Part shown: in pieces, positions 23,627 to 36,000 of the stretch
How positions within the stretch are numbered: the first letter of the stretch is position 1
How the letters are laid out: each line of letters begins with the position of its first letter
From: Phlebopus portentosus
Lineage: Eukaryota > Basidiomycota > Agaricomycetes > Boletales > Boletinellaceae
Direction: 5' to 3'
Assembly (NCBI GenBank): GCA_037892935.1
Contig: JAYXKI010000018.1
Span: forward strand, 558,001-622,000
DNA: 64,000 nt
Translations under genes and position numbers: made by a program
The notes under the pieces: generated by a model
What the model was told of the DNA's origin: nothing
Seen by the model: only the letters and a program-made list of their open reading frames with translations
Database searches by the model: none

Positions 23627-24249
23627 AAACGCATTCTGTAGAATTATGGTGTACGGAAATGTTTGTACAAATATGTATGGCGGATATCACATAATGTACT
23701 TCAATTGCAAATCTGAGTTGTAAAGTCAAATAGAATACTTTAGACCGAATTCATAAACGATTCTATAATTTTAGACAATGCAACTGCGAAGTTCTGGTGC
23801 GTATAACGGACACGATCCTGGGAAGAGTTCCAGAAGATCGTGAAGAAGTGGGCCGATTCAACAATTTCTCCAGTCATCACATCCTTCTCTCGGTGATCCT
23901 GGGCTTATTGCCATCTTGACGGTTGCTTTTGATGGCACTGGGGTCTGGATCGTCCTTACTTCCATGGTCTAGCGGGGAAAAGCAATGAAAATACATAAAT
24001 GGCATGCTACGGTAGACGTAAGAGTTTAAAAATAAGGCAGCAGCAAGGTTTAATGCAACATGGTCTTCTAGCGAGACAAAGCAAGCACATAACACGAAGA
24101 TAGGCAACGGCAGCAGTTTCTAGCAAGTATATCGGCTTTCTAGGAGCAGATGGAGCAGATGGGGCAGGACAAGAAATAGATTACTCGGAGAAATTTAATG
24201 AATACACTGCAAACGTGCCATCGATGTTGCTAGACACGGCAGAAGCACT
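23627..24249. other. Intergenic region between convergent genes
   Basis: Catalase and membrane-family gene A converge here. No coding frame is supported. Confidence 0.4.
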
Positions 24250-27200
24250 TCATCTCATTCGCCTCGCGGGGTCACGAGGGAGAAAAGATGGGTAATCCAA
24301 ATTATTGGGAAGGAACATAGCCGCAGACCGTACATTTCCGTAAGCAGAAGGAGAGAATTCAGGCCAAACTGCGGGTGGCGGTTGAATCCAAGATTCTTCG
24401 ATGCTTGGAGGTCGTCGACGGCGTCTTCTCGGCCGGTTCGAGTGAGTCTTTGAAGAGGATGATACGAAACGGGCATTGCGATGTGCAAAGACTGGACTCG
24501 AGGTGGTCTCATGTTGAGGGCTATGAGAATGGAGAGACAGGGAAGCAAGACTATGAGCCGGCGATAAGTTGACGGGTTCAAAACGGAGTCTTCTGATGAA
24601 AATCTCCTGGGGTGGGGTGGAACGAGGCTGTCTAATTGACTCTGCGTCGTGGCCTTCCCATCCGGATATCTCTTCCCAGTCATCGTCATCGTCATCAGTG
24701 TACACCCTGTCTGGATCCGATGGCGTAAAGCTGTCAATTCGTGCCTGTCCGTTGCTTTCTCCGGGTAATTCCAACCTGTTTGGCCTCTGTTGATTCTCAT
24801 TCCCGAGGTCTCCAGTTCTGGTGAATTTAGCTATATGAGACTAGTTTCGCGGATCTGTTGTTGACTGGCTTACCTTCCAGGAAGCTCCGGATTTATAATA
24901 TTCGTGATGTCTTGATGTGAAAGTGGTGGTGGTGGATTATAGGCATCTGAGTAAGGATCCACAGAAGGCACGTTGTCGGCGGGCTGATAGGTCTCAGCCG
25001 GACCTACGGGAAAGGAAGGGTAGGCGATTGTTGATGTCGAGAAGACAGAGAAGACCGCGTCATTCGATCAGGAAGCGAAGATGTAGATAGCGTCGCGTTT
25101 GGGACAACCAACGGAGAACGTCGGCGACGACGAAGCGGACATGGCGCTGAACACAGTTGCGGGGAAGCAAGTGGGCTCGGAGTACGGCTTTTGATAACTA
25201 TTGGGATAGGTGGCCCAGAAGGCGTCTGGGGTCGGATGAAGTTGGTCCTGAGAAGAAACTTTTCATCTTCGAGTGCATGCCATATCGCGCCAGGCGAGTG
25301 TCCGCGATCTTCAGAGGCAGCGTCCAAGCTGAGCGCAGATAACTTATCTGCGTCATCTGTTGTCGTTCCTGCTCCTCTGCCGGCCTCCATTATTCCAATG
25401 GTGATCTGAGCAGCGTCTTTCCGGCTATAAGTAGCGAAGTAAGAGTTCATCCACTCCATTCCTGACAACAGCAGGGACTGTCCCGTCAGTGTTCTACCGA
25501 TCGGACCCGCATCCCTGCGGAAGTTCCATCTTTCTTGGATGAAGATGCCGAATAAAAACATGAGGCCAGACGCATGCAGGGCCGTGAATCCAACCGTAAT
25601 CACAGAGGTCCAAGTATGCTAGTGATTGAATCTCAGTACTAGGTCGACAAACGTATCAAGTAGTGAGTGGCACTTACCTGGCCAGGAGTAAAGACGAAGA
25701 GACAGATGCCGATAGCGAAGAAGGCACCAGAGACAAGGAGAGATATCATCGGACCAGCGTTAAGCCAGACCCTCAACCAGACTGGAAGTGCTGAGTCGGG
25801 ATCACGACTACTGGATTAATGAGGCCCACACGGAAAGGATGCCAAGATGATTACTCACACGATAGAGGTGCGCCAACCGCCAACAAGTAAGCTATTTACT
25901 GCTGAACTCACGCTGAATACGAGAGATGAGAACAGACAGGAATTTACGGCAACACTCAAGGTACTGCTTGAACTATCCTCAGTGACCTGAAGCATTGATG
26001 CTGTCGTTCCGGACAGGAAGAAAGCGATAGTTGTCATGTTAAGGTACCGAGACGACATGTTATTTTGAGCCTTTTGAATGGCTGGAATGCCTGTTTGCAT
26101 GAACTCTTTATCAGCCTTTCCAAACGCATGCTCCATGTCCTCCCCGTACCTTTGTCGGTAAACAAAAGGAGAGCGCTTGTCAAGGATTTTACTGCATCCC
26201 ATACCCATTCGCAAATCGAGGACTGAATGTATTGGGCGCGTGCTGAGGCCGTGGAATCACGAGCTGCCAAGGTCTCAGTCAACAGGTGGAGTTGTAAATT
26301 ATGGAACCCATAGTACCTCTATCCAAGGAAATTTCTTCTGCTTCGGTCTATCAGGCAGGCTGAGTTCAGTTCACAGAATTTAACAGAAAAAAAAAAAGAT
26401 AACCTTGAATCGTTGGTGCAGTGAAAATAACCGGAGAATGAGACTTTCGTCATGGTATATATTGTTGAAGGCATGCAATGCATGTGCAAATCCATCCAGT
26501 GCGTCACCGAAGTCGTTTACAGCAGCCGGGAATTTTTTCAGATAGGCGAACGAGCTTCCCGCTTGTATTTTTCAGAATGACTGTAGACTACGACCGTTTC
26601 CGAAGAAAGATTACTCACAATTATACATCTTTACGTTCTCGTCTTCTGGGTAAAGTGCGGATGTATTCATCCCATACAGATCACGCAACTTCATCAATGC
26701 CCGTTTGACATCATGCGTTGCCTTGATCAAAGGCCCTCCAGAACCGATGGAGCGTAGAGCAAAATCGAGTCGAATAAGCTGATCAGAGAGAAGAATCGTT
26801 ATGGCAGCACGAGCAGAATTATCCAGATGCACGCACTTCGCTCTTAAGCTCCATGCAATCCCTAAACATTCAGTTTGGGAGAGTTGTATAGTATCCTCAT
26901 GCTAGCGATAACTTACCAGTAAAACGCATGGTAGGCGAATGGGATGACTGGGTCGGAACTAACTATTTTGCGAGTACCAATCGCAGGATTTGCTAGGATA
27001 CGATAAGGTACGACATACTTGTCATTAAAACTACCGTCGGAGGAATGGAAATAGACTCACATGGTGGTCCGCGCATTAATGAGGCTGAGCGATTGCCAAT
27101 CCCATCGGATTCCTCTTCTTCCTTGGGTAATGAAGTAGTAACATGACCTGTTGAGACAATAGAACAGGTAATGAAGACTTATAGAAGCAAGTATTGCAGG

Positions 27201-27553
27201 AACAAACACTTACTGTGACCGGAGGAGAGTAAGCTATCCCTGGTCATCCGCAAGCTGGGCATAGAGTCAAGATCAGCATTTCGTTCCTCCGCTAGTGACT
27301 TCGCAGCGTTGTCATTATCGGTTTCATCATCGAGCTTCGAACGCGATGCACGAGAGGTCACTATCGGATTCTTTCCATCTGGCAGTTCCGCGTCTTCAGA
27401 TCCCAGCGCAACTCGCAGGTGAGTCGAAATCGGGGAATGGCTCGGAGCATCAAAGTTTCTGAGTGCAGCTGCACGCCCTCCTTCATCTCCCGATTCTTCT
27501 GCTTTCCGAGTCTCGCTCAGTACAGGAACTTGATCTCCCGAAATTGCGCTCAT
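24250..27553 (-). CDS. Four-helix membrane protein family, member A
   Basis: A multi-exon minus-strand gene. Exons I could join with correct phase include 27214-27553, 27061-27147, 26917-26962, 26837-26861, 26619-26778 and 26404-26561, followed by the transmembrane exons and a long C-terminal exon ending at 24250. The N-terminus (MSAISGDQVPVLSETRKAEE) is acidic and disordered. Conserved blocks follow: an IPFAYHAFYW element, LDFALRSIGSGGP, and YLNMTTIAFFLSGTTASML opening helix 1. Helix 2 is around LFSSLVFSVSSAVNSLL, helix 3 around GPMISLLVSGAFFAIGICLF, and helix 4 in the 25510-25620 region. The C-terminal tail is basic and Pro/Ser-rich, ending FLPRDPARRMR. Members B and C share the same plan. 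No named family can be assigned; it is topologically reminiscent of DUF6535 proteins. Function unknown. Confidence 0.72.
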
Positions 27554-28678
27554 CGGAGCTGGGGGATGGTCTTCAGGCGGTTTCGGTCGGATGTAAGCAA
27601 GAAATCAGGGAGTATATGAGCAAGTGCTAGTGCTCTCTCAGCAAGCTAAGACCTGAGCGTTTGGCGCCCCACCAGAGGCAGTGTTCGTACGTACCATCAC
27701 GATGAAGGTTCTGAAAATCAATTCAAAAAGAGATTAGACGCGCGCTTCGCTTATCCACGATCACGTGAGATGTGACTCCTCGTGCTGGTCGTTACGTGCG
27801 GTCACGTAGCGCAGCGTACTAGCTTGCCAAGGAAATTAGGAATTATTCAAAAAAGGTCTAATGCACAACTGAAGAAATAAAGATACGAGACAATGTAAAG
27901 AGAAGATAGAAACAAACACGAGGACGCCTCTTGTATTGCATGCACCTTAACAACGAATGTAAATCGGCATGTATCCTGTGTATGACTGCCATCTACTACA
28001 TAGTCACTAGTCACTATCAATCAATATGATCAAAAAGCCCGACACTCGCTCGTGGTATCAAAGAGAAGTAAGGGGTAGAAAGGATCGAGAACTGTTCGAT
28101 TCAAAACACACCTAAGGCATCGGAGACTGGAGATACTATGTAGTGACAAGAAAAGGATTCAAACGCAGATATATACCCTGTAAAAGACCGATATACTGTA
28201 TTGCATGTAAGTATTCGCGGAGGAAGGGGACAGGCAGAGAGGGGGTAAGCGAGAGCGCGGGGGGGGGGGGGGGAGGCAAGAAATGAGATGTATAAGAATG
28301 TTGGAAGATGGTTCTAAAGTAGTAGAGTAAGGACAGGAAGGGAACAATCGCAAGGGGAAACTAGGAAGACAGATGCTTATAAGAGATGATACGGAATCGT
28401 CAGGTATTGGTTAAGTTCAGGTGAGAAACAGATAGTAGAGGCAGTTTGAGTCGTGTATCTGAAGTCCGTATGAAATGAGGTCTGGTCCGTCGGAAAAACA
28501 CAGAGGACAATTTTAGAAAAAGATGAGACCGGCGAACAATTAAAATCAGACAAGAACGTCCGAAAGAAACAATGTCAAGACAGAAAGAAAGAGGGGACGA
28601 AGAGCAGTATACATAGTATCGTGGATGGCGGTTTCGTATTCGAAGTGAAGAAGAGACAGACCTATTATCTTCACCGTT
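27554..28678. other. Intergenic region with a 15-nt poly-G tract
   Basis: No gene is supported. A run of 15 G lies at 28259-28273 (C on the minus strand), in the region downstream of the GH16 gene. A CT-rich strand around 28200-28360 probably belongs to its 3' end. Confidence 0.4.
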
Positions 28679-31600
28679 TCAGCACAACTTCCACATCTTC
28701 ACTGAATCGACTCTCAGCGCACGGTCATCATCGCTACTCGGCCAAGTACTGAACCACTCATCCTGCTCCTTCGCAAAGTCCGTCATCGCCGTCGCGCTTC
28801 CGTCAAACCACATCTTGTCGCCAACTTTATCAGGGAACCACCCGCTCGTGCCTCCAACACTCAAGCTGATGATCAGATAAAACTCCTGATCGAATGGAGC
28901 GGCATTCGGCTGGCCCTCCCAGATGTTCTCCACAACCGCTTCGGTCGACCCGTTCTGCGTTGTGAGCGGGAAGTCCCCGCGATCGAAGAAGGACTTTTTG
29001 GCGATGTTGAGGTCGAGCATGGCGCGCAAACGGCTGTCGACGCTCATGCGCATAAAGTCCGACGTCCATTCGAGCGTGTAGGTGTGGAAGCCTGCGGCGT
29101 AGGAGGACCGCTTTACCGACTGCCAGCCGTAGCTACTGGCGAGGACTGAGTCGAGCGGGCCCCAGTTGAGGGAGGAGCGCACGACGTTGTAGCCTTGTCC
29201 GGAATAGGACGCGTCGTTCCCGCGCGCTTCGACGATCTACGTTTTGAGTAGAAAATACAAGCGTTCGTTAGAATAGAGGAGTCCACGACCGAAGGGAAAA
29301 CGAAAGGACCCACGTCAATTTCTCCGCTGCGTGGCCACTCGCCATACTTCTCATCCTTTGGCAGCATCCAGATCGCTGGCCAGAGCCAATCGCCTCTCGG
29401 CATCTTCGCAACAATCTCCACCTTTCCATACGCAATACTCACGCTATCCTTCGTGCTGATCCTCGCGCTCTTCACAGGGTTGATAACCGTGTTCGTCCCC
29501 TGGTCGCTGCGGACATTGCACGCGCTCGCGTTCCAGCTTTCCGTGCACCCCGTGAGGTTGTACGTGTACCCGTCGAATATGCTCGATTCACCGATCTCGT
29601 CGGAGGTGAGTGTGGGCATGATGTAGAGCTGCCCGTTCTTGATATAGAGGTTGTCCGAGGAGTCGGTTGTCATCTGGAACTCGCCGTTCCCGTACCCGCC
29701 TAGCGAGATGTTCTTAGCCCATGTATCGGTGTTGAACGAGCTGAAGTCTTCGTCAAGCACGGAACAGAGGTTGCCGTCAATCTTGCGTACGCCTCTGCAG
29801 AGCATGAGACGGATTTATTCAGTTTCTATCCGATTGAGGAAAGAGAGATGATGATACGCACATGAAATCGAAGAAAATGACTACTGCCCCAACAGCGACA
29901 CCGAGCCACATAATGCAGAACGTTAACCACCACGCAGCGCGTTCGCCCTTTTCGCGGTTCTTGATCCATGGCTTTTCCGACACTGTTCATCGCAAGCCAT
30001 GATTGACAACCAGCCAAAGATGAGACAGGTATATGAACACAGCAGTATTATCGCCGAGATCATATTAGATGATAAGTAACAAGGAGGTAGAAAGACAAGA
30101 CTTTGTCAGTAATCCGCATCCGCAGCACGACAAGAGGAGCGTAAGTAACAAGAAACGCGATTTCGCACGCCGTTCCAGCTAGCCGGCCAAGCCGACAAGC
30201 GCGCCTGATCTCCTATTATTCCTTTCTGAATTCCCATCTCTCATCCAACGCCCACCCGTCTCCACTTCCAGCTCAAAGACAAGCGCACAACTCTACCGCG
30301 GACCCGACACGAACAAAAACAATATGAAGAAATAAAGAAACTCACTGCTGAGCTTCCTCCGCAGAGCACTGCTCGGCAACGGCTCCTTCTTGCCAGGCAG
30401 GGCGAGCATAGTATTACTCCCCGACCCAACGCCATTATACGCATACCCGCCGAAGAAGCCGCTGTTCCTCCCATCGCCGGCATCTACGCAATAAGTTCAT
30501 TAACACAATTTCAAGCGTCAAGTGAGATGGAGAGAGAGAGAGAGAGAGATGACTCACCAGCGTACCCCATGTTCGTAGTCGTATGAACAGCGGGCGTCGG
30601 TGGTGCCCAGACGCTACTCGAGCGTCGACTCGCAGGCGACAGGAACGGCTCGCGCAAGCGCGGGAGGGAGCCTGCGTGCCGCAGCTCGGGCGTACCCGGC
30701 GTCCCGGGCGATGGAGGCGGGTACCCAGCGGCGCCTTGGGCGAAGGGCGGTTGTGGCGGCGCGAACTACAAGCCTGAGTTAGTAAAGGAACGGAAAAGAG
30801 AGAAAGAGAGAGAAGGGAGAGTTTATACGCACACCGCCGACGTCGACACTGTTCCTCCTCGAATGCACACTCCCAGGAACTCCTCCAGCGACGCCATTGA
30901 ACCGCGCAGCGTACGGGACGAGATCGACCGCACTGCTGCTTCGTGCGATCGCGCTGTTGGCTATGAATGCGTTGTGCGGGGGCGGGCCGCGCTGGGTGTA
31001 TCCTCCCGGTACTGCGCCGTTAGGCGAGATGCGCCGTTAGGAGATACGGGAGACATGGGGGCGCCGTTAGCGTAGACGGGGTACTGTCCTTGCGCAGTCA
31101 TCAGTCCAGGCGGGTACGTTCCCTGCGCAGGCGGGACAGGGTATCCAGGGTATGGTGCTCCACCTGGGTAAGCTTGTTGTGCACCGGGAGGAGGCGATGG
31201 TGGATACTGATAGCCCACCGGTCCGTAGTTCGGCGCGTGTGGGTACTGGTGCGCGTACACCCCAGCTGCCACTCCTACATTAGAGGATGCAGAGACGAAG
31301 GACCCGTGCCCGACGCTGCTCGTCGGTCTTTGTCCTTCTCCGTTCGCGTTCTGTTGCTGTTGCTGAGAAGGATCTTCAACGTCTGAGGGGATTGGGGAGA
31401 GCGGGTGCGCGTCGTCTGGTACGCCTACGCTGCCTGGTACAACAGTGCCAGGAGGGGGACCGGAGAACGAAGTCCTCGAGCCGCGGAACGCACTCGGTGG
31501 GGCGACACCCGCTGCGGCACGCGCCCTCGGTCCGACACCTGTTCCGCCCGATACGGAAGGAGACTCGGAGCGAGTGATGTTCTCCCCCGTACTTCTATCA

Positions 31601-33049
31601 ATCTCCTCAATCTCGCTCGGCACGACTCCCGGGACCGTCGATGCAGGAGCAGGCACGGCAGCATTCGCGCTGGAGGAAGAACGACGGTGCGCACCACCGG
31701 AATAACGACGCGTGTTCTGGTACGGCAAAGCGCCCTGTCTGCCCTGCACCGGCGTCGGCTGGGCTGGAACTTGGACTTGCTGCTGCTGAATATGCGCAGG
31801 CGGGGCTGCACCAGGAGGCAACGAGTGTCCACCCGCGACGTTCGGCATGGTCGAATACGATCCCGACCGCCGTTTATATGCGTTCTGTCTCTGCGAATAC
31901 GGCGCTCCCGCCGTAGGGCCTGTGTTCGCTCGCTCCCTCGCTACTCTTCCTCCTCTGCTCGCTTGGCCGTAAGCAGCGTTGCGACCGGTGTTGTTCCTCA
32001 CGACCTCGCGGTCCCGATCCGAGTCGCTTGTCGCGCCGCCGCCTACGAGCTCCGTGTCCGAGTTCGGTCCGCTGGGGTAGAGCGAAGAGTCCTGGCTGCT
32101 CCATGATGCACGGGATGTGTTCGGTCCGTCCCGAAGGAACCGAGGATGCGGGGGTACGAGATCAGTCGGGTCGTCTTCGATCTCTGCTATGTCTGCATCT
32201 GCGGAGTCGGGTTCTGGGTCATTGTTGGACGCTGAGGCGGATGCAGAGGAGTCTTCTTCCCGCGAAGATGGGTGATGGGACTCTGGTTCGGCTTCTGGTT
32301 CGGTGTTGTGATCGTGAGAGGAGTCTCCTGTGGACGGTCGACCCGGCGCAAGGAACTCGCCTTTCTTCTGGATTAGAGAATGGTGTTGATTGTGCTGCTG
32401 ACTTTGCGTCGGCGTGATCACCTCTGCGGCCTGCAGGACCGACCGATCCGTATCCGTCTCGTCACCTCCAATCTCGAAGGACAACCCACTTTTCCGATGT
32501 TTGCTTCCCGGGTGTCCTTGCGCTTGTCCGTTGTTGTTATCAACCGAAACAGCTTCGAACGAATACCCGCTCGCGGTACTCGCCATACTCATCGGTCTTT
32601 CCTCCCCTCCCTCCTCCTCCTCCTCCCTCTTGCATCGAGGTTTTAGCCTCGAACGCTGAGAACGGTGAGTACGGCTTCCTGCGGGGGCGTGGGGCGTTTG
32701 AAAACGGGTCGAACATCTCGTTATAATATGCCTCTCCTCCCGAGCGATGACGTACGTGAGCGTATTCGGAAGGGGTGTACGCTGAGGGAGGCGTTGCTTG
32801 GAAGGTATCTGTCTGAGGTTGGTTTTGAGCGCGTTCGGTATTGCTGGTTGCGGGCGTGGCAGGGAACGAGGTACGCGGAGTTGAGGGGGAGGAAGGAGAT
32901 GAAGGAGAGGCGTGGGTAGGGCTGAACGACGAGGACGAGGAGAGAAGAGGGGAGGGAGATGAAGGAGACGCAGGAGATGAAGGGAAAGGCCCGCGTGCGT
33001 TCTCGTATCCGCTGCCGTTACGATGCTGCTGTTTACGGAGGAGAGGCAT
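28679..33049 (-). CDS. KRE6/SKN1-like GH16 cell-wall glucan enzyme, with apparent frameshifts
   Basis: Minus-strand exons from the 3' end: 28679-29234, 29314-29794, 29862-29982, 30346-30483, 30558-30765, 30833 to about 32600, and probably a 5' part to 33049. The product is a long disordered Pro/Gln/Ser-rich cytosolic tail, one membrane anchor (TFCIMWLGVAVGAVVIFF) and a lumenal GH16 domain with the catalytic signature SGEIDIVEA. KRE6/SKN1 proteins are type II membrane proteins needed for beta-1,6-glucan synthesis. Two frame problems stand out. After IVEAR two bases are missing near 29222, so the frame reaches a stop before the correct frame resumes (NDASYSGQGYNVVRSS). A second shift lies near 31030 in a direct repeat taacggcgca. 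A third change of frame near 32650 lies next to a GGA repeat. The locus is either a sequencing-error-damaged gene or a recent pseudogene; the long N-terminal part could also be a separate gene. Confidence 0.65.
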
Positions 33050-36000
33050 CTTATCTTACCTTGAATAAATTCAATTCAATTACGAATTGTTGATTCTTTT
33101 CGGCTGAGGGAACTTGAAGAAGGGGTTAGTCTCGTTCGTTCGTTCGTTCATATAATAATAATGATGCAGACTAGTTTTTAGCCGTCCAGTCGGAACGCGG
33201 CAACACGCACAGTGTATGATGATGCAGGGAAGGAAAACACATTTACTCACGGTACGCGGGGAGGAGATTATCGGCCTGAGTGTGTTCGACACGCGTGCGC
33301 GATAAGGGGCGGTGGGTGAGCGGTGAGCACTACCGGCGTCTCACTGATGGGACTCGTTAGCTCCGTATCGAATTTCAACTTCGGTGCCAAGAGGGTGATA
33401 AAACATAAATACTCTCGCCGCAGTGCAGCACAGCACAGCACAGGGTAAAAATATACAAATAAAAAGAACGAAAGAATGACGGGATGCTTCGAAGCCAAGC
33501 CAACGCGAGACAGGAACGTACCAGTGATGCACTGATTTTAGGCCGCACGCACGACTTCACCACGAGCAAAGAAGAGAGGGCGTTCTACTCGCTCCCGGAC
33601 TACCCGCGATGTGATACCAATGTGATAGCTGTACTGGCAGCGGCGTCGACGGCGTCAACGGGCCGCTCAACCTTCCTTCGTCGTGAACTTCTGTCCGGCT
33701 CGCGTTTCTTTCTGTGACGGCGGGCGACGAGACAGGAAGGGAGACGCAGGAAGTGGACGAGGAGAGGCGGAGGAGGGAGACAAGGAGTGAATGATAATGA
33801 CAATAAAATATTGTGATATATTGTGGATATATTTCTCTTCCTTTCCCTTCTCGCATCAATTCATTAATATTTCTGTGATTCATTTTCCCAAATTAGACTT
33901 GATACATGTTCAGATTGGTCGATGTATATTACCGCGAGGCGTTACCTCATGTCCCCCCTCTCGTTATCGCTCGATCCTCGGGGTCCCATTCAGAAGCCAA
34001 TGTATCCAATAAGCGAACCGAATTTGCTTTGCTTTCTTTACGAGCCTCTTATCTCGTTGCTTCGGTACATTTTGATTTCATGTCTCCTTTTCCTTGTCAT
34101 TCAGTCTAGCTGAGAGTGACTGGACAGCGCATCAATTCGTCGGGGATGCAAATAAAATATACTTAAAACGGCATTACGGGCATCTCCTGCCGTTCTCGAG
34201 TCGAGTCGAGTTCGAGACCCAGATCTCACGAACTCTTGCCTCCGCGCCGATCTCCGAAAATCATTCTAGTCCACGTTCTAGAGACCCTGGACACTTCCGG
34301 AGCGGAACAGCCCCGTGAGAGCCCGTAGCATTCAGAGAAGGGACATCAAATAATACCGGAATCAGGTACTTGCTTAACTCTTCTCGCTCAGAAAATAAAC
34401 AGGATAGTCCAAGACCCGGGACACTTCCAATACTCTTAAACAAAAGGTCCATGTAGGTGTGCAACGTTACGTCGAGACGAGACGGTAGTCGGTACGCATC
34501 ACATCGGATTCAATAGGCTAGGCGTAAGTAGCGCTACTCAAGTCGAGTCAACACCGAGCGACGAAGATGCGGTACGTCATAATATACGTCATTCTCTCTC
34601 CGGGATCCGCGTGTCGGGTTGATGATGTAAGCCCGTAATCTTATTTCAATCTTTGGTTTAGATGCCTTGTTGCGCTGGAACGACGACGACGGATACCGAC
34701 CAGGCCCAGGTTCATTGTGTTGCGCTGCTGTAGCTGGTTACGAGCAACGAATAATGTCGGTTTTAATATAACCCTTGGCGTTCTCGGAGCACTACGAACC
34801 AGCCCAACAATTCAGCATCTTTCGTGCCAGCTAGGATATCTATGTCAATATTTGCCGTTCCGACAGTCCCTGGATACAGATCCTTTTCTGTCTTTTCGAG
34901 GATCTTACGCGCTTGTCCTCTTCTTACTTTTTGCGAATAGACTACCGCATATCATTAATATTGTGGGGCGGAAAACTGAGAACTTTTCTCCGACGTCGGC
35001 TCGGCTTGACTGCTCTTCACTCAGGCCGATTATTTGTACTGTATTCAGGTCCACTCTGAGCGAAGGTGTCTTTTATGTCGACCTTCCATTAATATCTCGC
35101 CGCCTAGATCTCATCCCTTGACTCTCTGGAGGTACTTTTTAGACAGGGCTACAAGGCGTACTAATAATATCTCCCAGGACAATGACTATTCACCCTGCTG
35201 GTGTTCGTTCCTCTATGCTTTCAAAGCGAGATATTTTGGAAAGACAAGATCAGGAAACACTGGAAACGCCGCCTGATCAATCAAGAACGTTCTACAGAAG
35301 TGGAGTCGTTCGACCTTCGTTCGGGCCGTCAAATCTCCATCTCCTCACGCCCATGCCTCAGAATCTCTCCGGCGTTTCTCTTTCTTTTTTACTTTAACCG
35401 GTACCTGAGTTTTCGTTTGTGCATATTCCTCTCAGACGTCGGCACGCTGCGTGTACTCACCCACATAAGCACATAAGCACATGAGTATCTTCCCACTCCA
35501 AAGTCAATATAACGGCTAATCATTGAAACACAGCTCTCGCGCATCTGTACGTGCCTGACTCTTTCTCTTTCTCGAAATAACCTCGCTGTCTCTCGTTGAC
35601 AAGGAGAGAGGGAGTCTTCGTGCGCCTGGAGTTGACCCGTGTCGGATCTGTGCAGTGGGTGCGCCGGAGGGAGGGAGAGAAGAAGCGTTATTCTTTATGA
35701 TGTTTAGTTGTTCTTTAGATACGGTCTGGTCGTATGTATTATAGGGCGAACAAGGTCTCTACTGAGTCTTTTCTTTCCGGGCGAGGCGGGTCGCAAGGCA
35801 ACGGTGTAAGAAAGAACAAGTAAGTACCTGATATTCCTTCCCGATCTGAACGCGAGCGTGTTGCAAAGCGCTCTTGCGTTTATTGATTTATATCTTCCAG
35901 GTTTCAGTACGTTCTCCTCTGACCCGGTCGTCCTAGAGCTTACGGACCCTCTCTTGGTTTTCGATCAGACGTTACACGGGATGGAATGGAAGAGAAGATT

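Noticed and set aside
31405..32106. 233-codon Arg-rich plus-strand frame
   Set aside because: It is the antisense of the low-complexity GH16 N-terminal region.
34190..34230. B-box-like GAGTTCGAGACCC
   Set aside because: There is no A-box or clover-leaf pairing upstream; it overlaps a simple GAGTC repeat.
34717..35121. 134-codon plus-strand frame in the gene-poor region
   Set aside because: No motif, no clear splice structure and no similarity to known proteins that I can recognise.
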